NCBI GenBank assembly: GCA_032719365.1 | Contig: CM064863.1 | Span: 68,287,583 to 68,351,582 of the forward strand | Length of the DNA: 64,000 nt | Origin: Prinsepia uniflora | Taxonomy: Eukaryota; Streptophyta; Magnoliopsida; Rosales; Rosaceae | Direction: 5' to 3' | In this document: positions 25,505 to 35,040 of the stretch, piece after piece | How the letters are laid out: each line of letters starts with the position of its first letter | How positions within the stretch are numbered: position 1 is the first letter of the stretch | Notes under the pieces: generated by a model | Told to the model about the DNA's origin: nothing | The model's input: only the letters and a program-made list of their open reading frames with translations | The model's database searches: none | Translations under genes and position numbers: made by a program

Positions 25505-26231
25505 AAATTAAAAAAGAAATAAATCAAAACATTGAAGCAGCAAACCTTTAACATAATATAATCCACATAAATATAAAAAGCTAAAGATACTGTCTGTAGT
25601 GTGCTAGTTTGTGAAATTCAATTATGAAATATAACACTCTGTACAAACAAAAAGTTTACGCATATCCAATTACTGAAAGACCCCAAAAATCCAAACATAC
25701 AAGAACTAAAACATCATATACGGAGCAAATGTATCACAACACAAGAAACGCTTACCTCCAATACTCTTTGCAACATCTTTTAAAAGACTGGAAAAATATT
25801 TTTGTAGAACTTCCAAGGTAATTGCTTTTTTCGCCTTTGTACGTCTCTTGTCTCTTGTCTTACTCACACCAGCACTTGAGAAGCTTCCCTCGACCAAAGT
25901 AGAACAATCTTCCCCACCCTCAACAACAACACCACCTCATAGGTTCAAATCTTTCTTATATATGTTGATTTAACTTTGAGGATTTCACACCCAACACCTC
26001 CATTTGCTTTTTTTTTTTTTGCGTTGAGACATCATTACCACTATGTTGGAGCTCTGCAAATTAGGCATTACCACTAGGTCTGGGATCCAAAGGGATTACT
26101 ACGTCATTGTTTGGAAAAATCATAAGTTCCTTGTCTGTGACAATCCGTAAGCTTCAGAAAATCTGTTTTATAATAAAGGATAGTGACTTTAGCATCTGTT
26201 TTTGTTCTTTAGGATTCATGGAGTCCACTAG

Positions 26232-26539
26232 CAAGGACGACGTTCGAGCCTTTTTTTTCACCAATGCTGAGCACGATGAGAGCACGACTAAGCCATCTAG
26301 TATTTAAAGGGTGAGTTGGATCGCCAACTCATCAACTGAGTTGGTGCCACCTCATCCTCTTTCCAAATTCAATTGGTTGAGTTGTTGAATTTGATTTGAC
26401 GACTTTACCCTTCAATTTAATATTCATAGACTGAAAAGGAGAAAGTTGGAACGAAGATGGAGGTTTGAGGTGCATTTTGACACAAAAACGAGTTCCGGAT
26501 GCATTTTGAGACAAAAGTAATTGTTCATGGTGCATCTTG
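26232..26539 (-). repeat. Right long inverted repeat
   Basis: Reverse-complement partner of 11753-12054. It also holds the palindromic core (CCAACTCATCAACTGAGTTGG). Inner sequence diverges from the left copy just past the shared GTTCGAGCC word. Confidence 0.8.
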
Positions 26540-26769
26540 GGTACACATACCAAACAAGATGCATCTCTTCTTTAGATTCTTCCCAGCAACTATATCTCCA
26601 ATTTTCATGGCGACACCCCTCCAATTTCTTTCGCTCCTCATACATTTAACCTATTCCATATCTCTCGACATGGTGAAAAAAGGCAAATGAGAAAATTGAT
26701 CTAGCCAACACTAAAAAGATACCACCCAAATTGATCCTTAAATCCCAAAATTTGCAATCAATGTCACCT

Positions 26770-26833
26770 TTCATCTTCCTCTGTAATTTAACCATCAGTA
26801 ACCATTTCCTCTGTAATTTAACCATCAGTAACC
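26770..26833. repeat. Short tandem duplication
   Basis: A unit of about 30 bp (CCTCTGTAATTTAACCATCA then GTAACCAT) occurs twice in direct succession, nearly identical. Confidence 0.85.
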
Positions 26834-27104
26834 ATAGCCATCCATAGTAACCTAGTCAACCAACTGCCTCTCAACATTTGAGTTTAATGACTAGCAAAGA
26901 CGTGGTTGGCGAGGACAACGGTCGATGATGACAACCACGATGTGCATTGGTGGCGACATGGACTAAGTGCATCGATGACGATGTCAACATGGTGCATTGA
27001 TGGACGACGCTAGTGATTGATGTCCAGCGATGGCAATCTCGACGAAGATTATTTTGAAGAAGGTAGTCGAAGTACCTGGTTGTTTTTGTTGTAATTGTCT
27101 TACG

Positions 27105-28112
27105 AGAGTGTATTCAATTAGGATATTTAAATATTTTTAGAGACTTTAAAAATACAGATGTATTCAATTAAGACATTAAATGTTTTAAAAGACTTTTAAA
27201 AAGTCATAATATATTCAAATAATACTTTTAATGTTATTATAAAGTCAAAACAATTCTTGAGATATTTCAATTAGCACTTGTTTTTTAAGGATTTGTTTAA
27301 GTTGTAGACTTTGTGAGATTGACCGTTAAAATATATACATGATAAGACAAAAAAATGTCTAGCCTCAAGTGGAGGGATTTACTTTTGCATCTCACAAGAC
27401 ATTTTTCTCAAGAACCTCCCCTTTTTCCAAGAAAATTCATCCCATGATAAAAATTAATTTGAAGAAATATGCATCCAAAGGCAGTCAAACATTTTTTATT
27501 TTGGTGCATATTTTTTTGGCATAATTCTGCATAATTTTTCTAGAAACCATCATTTTTATACCTTTTTGCCGCGGTGTTCTTCAAGTTTTTTGTCACTAAA
27601 AGTGTCTTCAATTTTTAGTGACGAAAACTTCAGAATAATATCAGATTTTCCAGAAAATTAAGAAAAAAATTCTAGAAAATTCCAAAACTGCCTTAGAACG
27701 ATTCCAAAGCAGCAAACATATTTAAAAGCATTAAATAGATCAATTCTAAGGTGTGATCAATTCAAATAGAAAAAATATGATAAGTGTGAGTATGTGATAC
27801 TAGACTCGACTGAATGCGTAATTCAAGATGATGATGATGCAGTGATAGACTCAGTCATTAATGTTCAGATGAAAGAAATCATTACAAGAAGAGAGAATAA
27901 AAAAGAGAAATCACGATAACCACCAAAATTTGTTAATATATGTCCTCCAAAATTGTTCAAATGAAGAGAAAGTTCATAATAGGATTTATAAAAAGTATTT
28001 AGATAATACCCCAAATGTTCATAGCAATTTATAAGATTTTTAAAATATCTTTAAAAAATTTCATTTAAAAATGACTTTAAAAATATTTAAATATTCTAGT
28101 CGAATACACCCC
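27105..28112. mobile_element. Non-autonomous TIR DNA transposon (about 1.0 kb)
   Basis: The left end GAGTGTATTCAATTAGGATA is mirrored at the right end (reverse complement GGGGTGTATTCGACTAGAAT), and both continue into TTTAAATATTTTTA with decreasing identity over about 40-50 bp. The interior is AT-rich without coding sequence. A hairpin-forming pair (TTTTGTCACTAAAA and TTTTTAGTGACGAAAA) lies at 27583-27625. I did not find a convincing target duplication. Confidence 0.6.
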
Positions 28113-29565
28113 GCTAATTTGATCATGCTTTTGGTTTGCTGCATTATTTTGGGTAGCTTCTGGGCTTTCTCGTCATGTTTTGGTTTTTTTTAAACCCATT
28201 TTTTTGCTTATTTTTGTTCAATTTTGTAAAATTAAATTTCTTTATTATTAGTTTTTATATATTATTTTTTAGTTTAATTGGAGTCCAACTTAGCAGATAT
28301 TTTGAGTCAAAAATGCCACTTAAGTACTTAATGATGTATTTTGATCGTTTGGGTACCTAAATGAAAATTTCAAAGTTTGAATAAGAGTTCATGACGATCC
28401 CTATAGTTTGGGCCTTTTATATATTTTTTTTAGATACTCAATGGAGAGCTATTCAGACTCACCCTTAGTCATTAAATTATAATTCTTTATGCAACCCGTA
28501 TATCAATAGAAATTTTTTAAATCAGGACTTGACGAGTATGAATAAAATTCAAACCCATAATATCATGTATGATTTTGCTTGTTCTTTCACCAATTCACCT
28601 ATAACCTGGTATGTACGTTCCCCAATCGAATCCTCTCCAACTTCATTTACTAAAAAGAATCTTACTTTTTGGGCAAACTACAATTTCTTTTAGTTTAGGT
28701 TCGATTCTGATCAATGATGAAAGTTAAAACTTTTCTTCGTAATTTGTTATTACACTTGTCTATTTCGTCCAAAAAATAATTTTTTTTTATAAATGAGTTC
28801 AGATTTCACACTTTACCAAATCCATCCACATTCCATCATTATAGCCACTTGACTTTCATGGTTTTGACCAATAATACTACTTGCTTTTACCAATTCAAAT
28901 TTCCAACCTTTAACCTTCACTGCTCCATAGTTCCTTCATACCCTATTGTCGTTTCCATCTTTAAGCTCATTCCATTGAGAGAGGAAAGTGGACAGGAGAA
29001 AGTGAAGACTGCAAACAACACAAGACATTGAGAAGAAGGGGAGGAAGGATCCATGGGTACATAGTTTCATACAAAGATTTTGTAGGTATGATACCTTTCA
29101 TTTTTGCTTCATACATTCTTTACTACTACAACACATTGGTGTTGGTTGTTCATGATCATATCATACTCACAAAATTTGTAAATGGACATATATTTCATAT
29201 TCTAATCAACACACAAATTAAAATATGCGTTAAGAAAAAAAATATTTATACAGTATTATTATTTATTAATTCATTCAAGGAAAGGATTATATACTTGAGT
29301 ATGACCTTATTATTTACTAGAGATGAACCTTTAATCATTTACTAGACAATAGAAATAAAAAATGTTACTATACCTCAACCTTAGTACTATTACTAATGCT
29401 AATCCAAGAGTAATTGAGTAAAAAAATGAGTCGGTGATAATTTCTATAGAGAGAACGACATGTCGTCCTTATTTACAACGCAAAAAAGCGAGCTCCCTTG
29501 CCGAGAGCCAAAAAGTGGGGCGCTCCCAAGCCATAGCTTCCGCGAGACACAGAAGATTTGGAAAC
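28113..29565. other. Upstream region of SMAP1, no gene seen
   Basis: AT-rich DNA with a T-rich tract at 28170-28270. No recognisable coding exon. The in-frame open stretch upstream of the SMAP1 ATG (29434-29565) is rich in basic residues, unlike the family, so it is more likely 5'UTR. Confidence 0.5.
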
Positions 29566-29751
29566 ATGAGGCCAACGGCGATGGAATTCTTCGGCGAGAT
29601 GGACGACCAGGGCTCCACTATGGCCATGGATGTGGACGACGTTGACCCACTGGAGATGTTCGGGGAGGGCGTAATCGGTGAAAACAAGCTCGCCGACGCC
29701 GATTTCTTCAACTCCTTCGAGGACGATTTCGACGACACCGACATCAATTGA
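29566..29751 (+). CDS. SMAP1: Small acidic protein 1 (SMAP1)
   Basis: The 61-residue product begins MRPTAMEFFGEMDDQGSTM and ends LADADFFNSFEDDFDDTDIN. The acidic, Phe/Asp-rich C-terminus (FFNSFEDDFDD) is the hallmark of the plant SMAP family, whose Arabidopsis members are about 60 residues. The frame is open upstream to 29434, but this ATG gives the family length and N-terminus (MRP...), so I chose it. Known for the family: Arabidopsis SMAP1 is needed for root responses to the synthetic auxin 2,4-D and is linked to the COP9 signalosome. The gene is intact, has no intron in the coding part, and stands alone between transposon remnants. No Kozak-like oddity or start competition other than the open upstream frame. 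Confidence 0.88.
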   Translation: MRPTAMEFFGEMDDQGSTMAMDVDDVDPLEMFGEGVIGENKLADADFFNSFEDDFDDTDIN

Positions 29752-31584
29752 ACCAACCAGAGCTTTTCATCCATCGTATCCATGTAATGATTTACCTTTG
29801 ATTAGCTCTGTTTTATAGGGTTTTGGATTCTGAGGAAGTGACCTCTTTGATTGGGCAAAAGGGTTTACGCAATTTTCATAGGTGGATGGTTTGACACATT
29901 GCTTATAAATAGATATGGATTTTAGTTTGTGTGAATTTAATATGTGATTGTTCTGTAGATGGTAGATGATTTTTCTTTATTTATGTGGTTTTACCTCTCA
30001 TTTAGTCAAAATCATAGAGTAATTGGTTGCCTGAAGTGAATTGTTGGGAATTTTTTTGGGGCTTTTGCATTTGGTATTTAATGTTACCTCTTTTCGGTTG
30101 TTTAGAAGAGTAACAAAAAAGAAAGCAAAGGAGAATTGGGTTTGTGAAGCTTTCTCTTGATGACGAGACTTGATTCCATGGTAATGAGTGATGCTCAGCA
30201 TTTGAAGTCTTTTGTTTCCAGATGATAGTATTTCTTGTTTGGTTTGCAGTAACCATGTTGAATTATGTTTAATTAGCAGCATTGTTATTTAGGACTTGTC
30301 CGTTTGGTTTTTGGTGACTGGTTGTCATCTGTTTAATCTCGTGTATATATCCATGAGCAGCTAATACTTCCATTTATGTGTTGGCTTTGTGTTTGTATAT
30401 TGGCGGTGGTCCAGTGACCATGCTTTATTTCTTAGGCGCTCCATGTACATCGATTTGTAAGTGCCTAGGAATTTTGGTCTAAATTGTTCGTAGTTTTGGC
30501 TATCATCCTCTTCCATTTGGAGAGTTATCTAGTTGCAAACTTGAATATGGGTTAGTACACACTGTAGGTGCTTTGGTTATGGTGATCTGGATAGGATTCA
30601 CTGTAGATGATGTGTAAGTTAGGGTGGTCTGAGCCCGGGAGAAGAGTTGTATCCATAGATAATCTTGTATCATGAGCTTTTATTTGCACACTTGAAAAGT
30701 ATTCAGAGTTCTTGTCGATGTGCCAAGGAAGCATTACCTCTGATTTCCACTTTGTTTATCCCAGACTTTCAACCTTGTAGGGTTTAGGATTTACGGTTTT
30801 CATCTTGCTTGCTCAGTAGTTTTTTTTTTTTTTTTTGAAACTTGCTAAGTAGGTTAGGTGTGTTGTAATTATGGTGCAACGGATGAATGCTTAGTATACT
30901 AGGAAGAATTTTGAGGGGTGGGAGTGAATGGAAGTGGAATTCAAATTTCAAGATTGAGAAACACCACCCATTACTATCACCCTCAACATTATCCATCTGA
31001 CCATATTTTCCTGATTGTGATGGAAGCACAACTCAAACCCAGTGTCACAATGAACGGAGGATCTCTTATTGGAGACCAGCTCGAATACCACATGAGATAA
31101 GATGGGAAAAATGGGAGGAAGGAACGGCCTTTTGCTGCTTGGCCAAGAAATTAATTCTTGCTCCTCGAGCAACGCAATTGAGTTGTGGTTTGAGGGTCGC
31201 AGTGTACATTGAAGTCCTGAAATCCCGTATGTCGCAGATGTCTGCTGGAATGGGGCAAGTTATCGTTGCGGTTGAGAGTGTTAGACCGATTCCGGTTTTA
31301 ATACAACGGTTTTTCTAATAAAAATAAAAACAAAATGAACTGCCTTAGTAAAGTGGATAAGTTGAATGAGGAAGTTAAAAACTCCAGATGTGTTGCTAAG
31401 GGTGCAATTAAGGCCCACAATATTCATATAATTTGGACAAAAACATAACCGAAAAAGAAAAGCGGAAGGTATATAAACTTGCACGAATTAAATGATGGTT
31501 CTTGAGGAACACACATGCACCCTCCAGCAAACATTAATGCCATGGACAGTGTGTAGCTGTATATAATAGCTAGGATGAGGATGC
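29752..31584. other. Intergenic region
   Basis: Presumed SMAP1 3'UTR then anonymous DNA. A T tract lies at 30820-30836. No gene-like frame on either strand. Confidence 0.5.
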
Positions 31585-32850
31585 TCAAAGAGAAGGGTGA
31601 AGCCACAAAAATGGTTGAATTGAATTCGACGTAATTTTGTTTGTTTTAGGAGTGAAGACGGCTTCAATTCGATCCCTTTCCACGTCATGCACGCGCACAG
31701 AATCAGGCGCGAATGGTCCATCTGCATCGACATAGTAGACTGGCTTCGAATTGTGATGGAGTGAGATTACTGCTGCATCATTCAAACCCAAAACCAATGC
31801 ATAATTCCCATTCCCAATCGATTTCGTCTCTACCCATCTAGTTTTCCTGGAACAAGAAGTTTCCAGCTTACAAACATGGAATCCCATCGTCTGCTGGCAA
31901 ACACCGTTGCTGAGAACTCTCACAACCAACAACAGCTCACCTTCCCCAGTTTTGGCTATGTAATAAGATTTCAGTACCCTGCCACGACTAATCCCATTCC
32001 TTGCCATACTGATACCATATGGGTTAATTTCCATTTTTTTACTCGGAAAATTATCGGCTAAATCCCACACTTCAACTCTGTAATCTTCTCCCAAGGCATA
32101 GAAACAGCTATCGTAACTCATCACATCAATGTACAGTTTATGCTCGTCGAATTTTGTCCACTTATCATCCAATGTGGTGGTACAGAAGAAAGCAAGAGAA
32201 TTCCAGTGATCCCTGAGATTGTACATTACAACAATGGCAGGATTTTTGTTGGTATATTAGTTAGTATAAGGTCTAGAAGATAGAACAAATTTGGGAAATT
32301 TGGGTATCCTTTTTCGCCAATATTCGTCGGTGCTTGGTGTGCTATTTCTATGCATACAGTATCGATCATAACCAGTTCCAGTCGATGATGATGATAATGA
32401 AAACATATCTCCAAAACTGTTATGAAATTGACCTGTGAAATTATGAAAATCCGCTGGAAAATTATCCAGTGATGGAAGTGGTAGAAATTGAAACCCTCGA
32501 ACGATCCAATGCAAATACTATTCTTACCATGGACTAACTCCGTAGGCATGTTCTTGACGTTGTGACACTTTCCTTCAAGATTGTATGAAATGCACCTGGG
32601 ACCGCGATTTTCGTCATCGACAATGTCTTTGTCTTCGTCGTGGAGGAGAAGGAGCCATGGCGATTCTAGTAAGCAAGAGAATGATGGTGATGAGTGTGAG
32701 ATGTGTTTGATGGCTTTGTTCCATGAATGGCATACTGTTTTGAGGCAGGGGATGTTTGTTAGGGACAATTTCGATAAGATTAATATGAAAGGATCGATGG
32801 GAAGTTCAGGCCAATTACTATCTTTGCTATGATCATGCTTAATTATTCTG
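31585..32850 (-). pseudogene. F-box / DUF295 protein, broken
   Basis: The N-terminus on the minus strand is a readable F-box: NWPELPIDPFILILSKLSL, then CLKTVCHSWNKAIK. A DUF295 beta-propeller-like region follows: LVHGKNSICIGS, KFPKFVLSSRPYTN, then LAFFCTTTLDDKWTK, SCFYALGEDYRVEVWDL, VETKSIGNGNYALVLG and PVYYVDADG. Members are SCF adaptors of mostly unknown target. Damage: no in-frame ATG before the F-box (an in-frame TAG lies upstream), a frameshift near 32500-32515 after GSFEG, and a TAG or TAA codon near 32258. The last 213 residues remain open (32226-31585). A processed transcript is unlikely to give a full protein unless introns hide the breaks. The family is known for rapid birth and death. 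Confidence 0.75.
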
Positions 32851-34142
32851 GATTGAAAGGCTAGTTTGTCAGCCCTCGATGAGATTAGAAGTAAACCCTA
32901 GCTACAAGGAAAACAAAGAAAGAGACTATTAGCTTTGTTTGGACGGGGTTTGTTTTGATGCTCAACTTAAGTATGCACAATTTAGAAAATGGAATGAAAA
33001 ACAAATTATGAGGGGATGTCCTCTATTTATAGTGGGGAACCGGGGAGTGTTTGGAAATTCTAATTGGTTGAAGGTAATTGTAATAAATTATTATTCCTAG
33101 CTAGGATAGATATACTTATGATTGATTTTTAATAATAAATAATTTGCGACAAAGTTATTTATGATGAGTAGAAAAATGAGTTCCAATTAATTAAGAACTT
33201 TTTCAAGGAAGATGCCTACTTATTAATTGAATCTCGCTTGAATAAGGATTTTGAGGGGATGTCTTTTATTATGATAATATAATTCTCATTAGTTAATATA
33301 TTTAACTAATAAATATATTTAATTAGTTCGAGATATTTGTACTAATTGTCAAGTAGATCTAATTCAGTTAATTATAACATTGATTTGTAGACAATCAGTC
33401 TCAAATTCAAACTCCGATAATATATTGTATAAAAAATTTCCAAAGCTTTCCCTTTCTCCTATGATAAAAAAATGTTACTTATACCAATAATGACTTTATC
33501 ATAAACAAAGTAGTCATTCTATAAAGGTTTTTTTACCTTAAATGCACTTGGAACAAAAAATTTAATCTCAAAATGCTCATTATATAAAGTTTCTTTTACT
33601 CCAAATCCCTTCCCAATAATAGGTTTCCCTGTGTTCCATTTTAACATTTAGTACAACAGAAACGTAGGGAGATCATGTGGTAATTGAATGAACGAAGAAG
33701 AAGAAGAAGAAGACTGGTGCCAATGGACTTAAGACGTTGATCCAAAATCAGCTATTGCCCGACATCTGGAACGGTTATTGTAAGAACATGAGTTACGCTT
33801 GCGAGGCTGATGCATGTGCAGAAGCAATGCTGCTTGCCCTCGACTTGGAACCATCATGCCTTCAAACCTGAATTCAATTCAAGTCATAAGTTAACTGCTC
33901 TCGACTTGGACCAAAGGCCAGGAACAGAGATGACAAAGAGACCCAAGGAAGTATCTGCAGCAGTACCAAGTAGGCCCATGGATGATGATGCGACTGATAG
34001 AATTGAAATTTAAATCACTAGAGACTGTGAATCTGGGTTGGAAGAATGATTTTGTGTATCTCTTTTTTTTTTTTGGTGAAATCATTCTTTGCAACTTGCG
34101 ATTTTTTTTTTGGTGTGGAATTCTGATTGAAGAAACCATTCT
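32851..34142. other. Intergenic region, no gene identified
   Basis: AT-rich to 33600, then (GAA)n at 33690-33711. A short gene-like stretch at 33715-33870 reads ANGLKTLIQNQLLPDIW then CEADACAEAMLLALDLEP in one frame, but I do not recognise it. Stops and frame changes follow. Confidence 0.4.
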
Positions 34143-34449
34143 AGCAGTTGAGTGGAACTGTGTTTCCCCCAAAAAATCCTTCGGGGTTTCTGGGGTATGG
34201 GGCCGCAGAGCACTTTGCGGTGGAACCAGTCACTTTAAAAAGTTGACCCTTACCTTAGTTCATCGGCTGTCCTTGCCCTAGTGGTAAAACATGCTGATAT
34301 GCTGCCTGAGGTACCGTGTTCGAGTCCTCTTAGCAGTTGAGTGGAACTGTGTTTCCCCCAAAAAATCCTTCGGGGTTTCTGGGGTATGGGGCCGCTTTGC
34401 ACTTTGCGGTGGAACCAGTCACTTTAAAAAGTTGACCCTTACCTTAGTT
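34143..34449 (+). repeat. SINE-like duplication with tRNA-like spacer
   Basis: Two 118 bp copies (34143-34260 and 34332-34449) differ only at about three adjacent bases by eye. Between them lies a 71 bp segment with an A-box-like CTAGTGGTAAAACA and a B-box-like GTGTTCGAGTCC about 30 bp apart, as in the head of tRNA-derived SINEs. The order is body-head-body. Either a partial tandem duplication of a SINE or two SINE copies, the first lacking its head. Confidence 0.55.
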
Positions 34450-34556
34450 AACACATTTGGAGCAGTGACATATCCATCACTCAGTGGCCAAGTAAGTATT
34501 TTTGCAATCGCCGGATTTCTACACCATGCTCGCAAACCCTTACCTTAGTTTTCGAA

Positions 34557-34730
34557 GATCTGAGGAAACCCACTCTTCGAACCCAGATCTTGTGTTTAAT
34601 TTTTGGATCTAAGGAAACCCACTCTTCGAACCCAGATCTTGTGTACTAACAGCCTTTGCTAAGTACGCAGACCACTCTATACGCTCTATACGCTATTAAC
34701 CACTCTTCGAACCTAGATCTTGTTCTTCAA
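34557..34730. repeat. Tandem repeat, about 30-60 bp unit
   Basis: The phrase CCACTCTTCGAACCCAGATC occurs at about 34569 and 34618, with a third variant near 34700 (CCACTCTTCGAACCTAGATC). The first two are preceded by GAGGAAAC or AAGGAAAC. Confidence 0.85.
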
Positions 34731-34958
34731 CCCAAATTCTACTAAACCCAGAAGTTCTTGTTCTCCGATCATTTTGAAAAAGAAAGAAAGCTTGTTATTG
34801 GGGTCGTCTCTCTGCTGGGTTTCTGGTGTGGTCCTCTGTTTCTTGAGCTGTTTTCTAATCAATCATAAATGTCGTGCCGATAAGATTCGAGTTTCTTTAG
34901 AAATTGGGCTTCTGGTTTGGTTTTGGGATCTGGGTGTGGTTGATTTTCTGGTTGGGTG

Positions 34959-35040
34959 ATGGAGCAGCATACGTGCAAGCTCTGCAACTAGAGCTTCTTG
35001 ACCGGAAAAGTCTTGGGAGGTATCATGAGGAGCCATGGAG
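34959..35040 (+). pseudogene. C2H2 zinc-finger (ZAT-like) fragment at the 5' edge of the LINE
   Basis: Plus-strand translation reads MEQHTCKLCN, stop, SFLTGKVLGGIMRSHG. This is the plant C2H2 finger pattern (usually ..C-x2-C-x12-H-x3-H with QALGGHMRSH). The first zinc-binding His is Ile here and an in-frame TAG sits after the second Cys. The remainder (SFLTGKVLGGIMRSH) runs open into the LINE ORF1 reading frame. Such fingers belong to transcriptional repressors in plants; this fragment cannot fold as a normal finger. Confidence 0.6.

Larger units (their letters stand above)
12055..26080 (-). pseudogene. NIN-like protein (NLP) fragment, RWP-RK domain, split by the Gypsy element
   Basis: Minus-strand exon A ends at 25756 (donor GGAG|GTAAG) and encodes the start of an RWP-RK domain: KRRTKAKKAITLEVLQKYF, then LKDVAKSIG. 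Exon B starts at 12266 (acceptor TTTAG|TTTGC) and completes it: TTLKRICRQHGIKRWPSRK, then IKKVGHSLQ. The splice phase joins SIG to VC, the expected RWP-RK continuity. NLPs are nitrate-responsive transcription factors, and RWP-RK is their DNA-binding domain. Downstream, one base appears lost after HSLQ: the NLP-like reading KLQLVI continues in another frame and AFPINSLYTT returns in the first. The GAF-like N-terminus and PB1 C-terminus are absent. The native intron would be about 280 bp; the Gypsy element sits about 30 bp from the acceptor. Non-functional fragment, probably captured. Confidence 0.85.
11753..26539. mobile_element. Pack-MULE-like element carrying an NLP gene fragment, split by a Gypsy element
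   Basis: Long inverted repeats of about 300 bp (11753-12054 and 26232-26539) bracket two exons of an RWP-RK gene. Subtracting the nested Gypsy element and one target duplication leaves about 1578 bp, a normal Pack-MULE size. No transposase lies between the repeats. I could not find a 9 bp target duplication, and the outermost terminal bases are uncertain, so the MULE label is inference. The alternative is an inverted duplication flanking a gene fragment. Confidence 0.55.
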
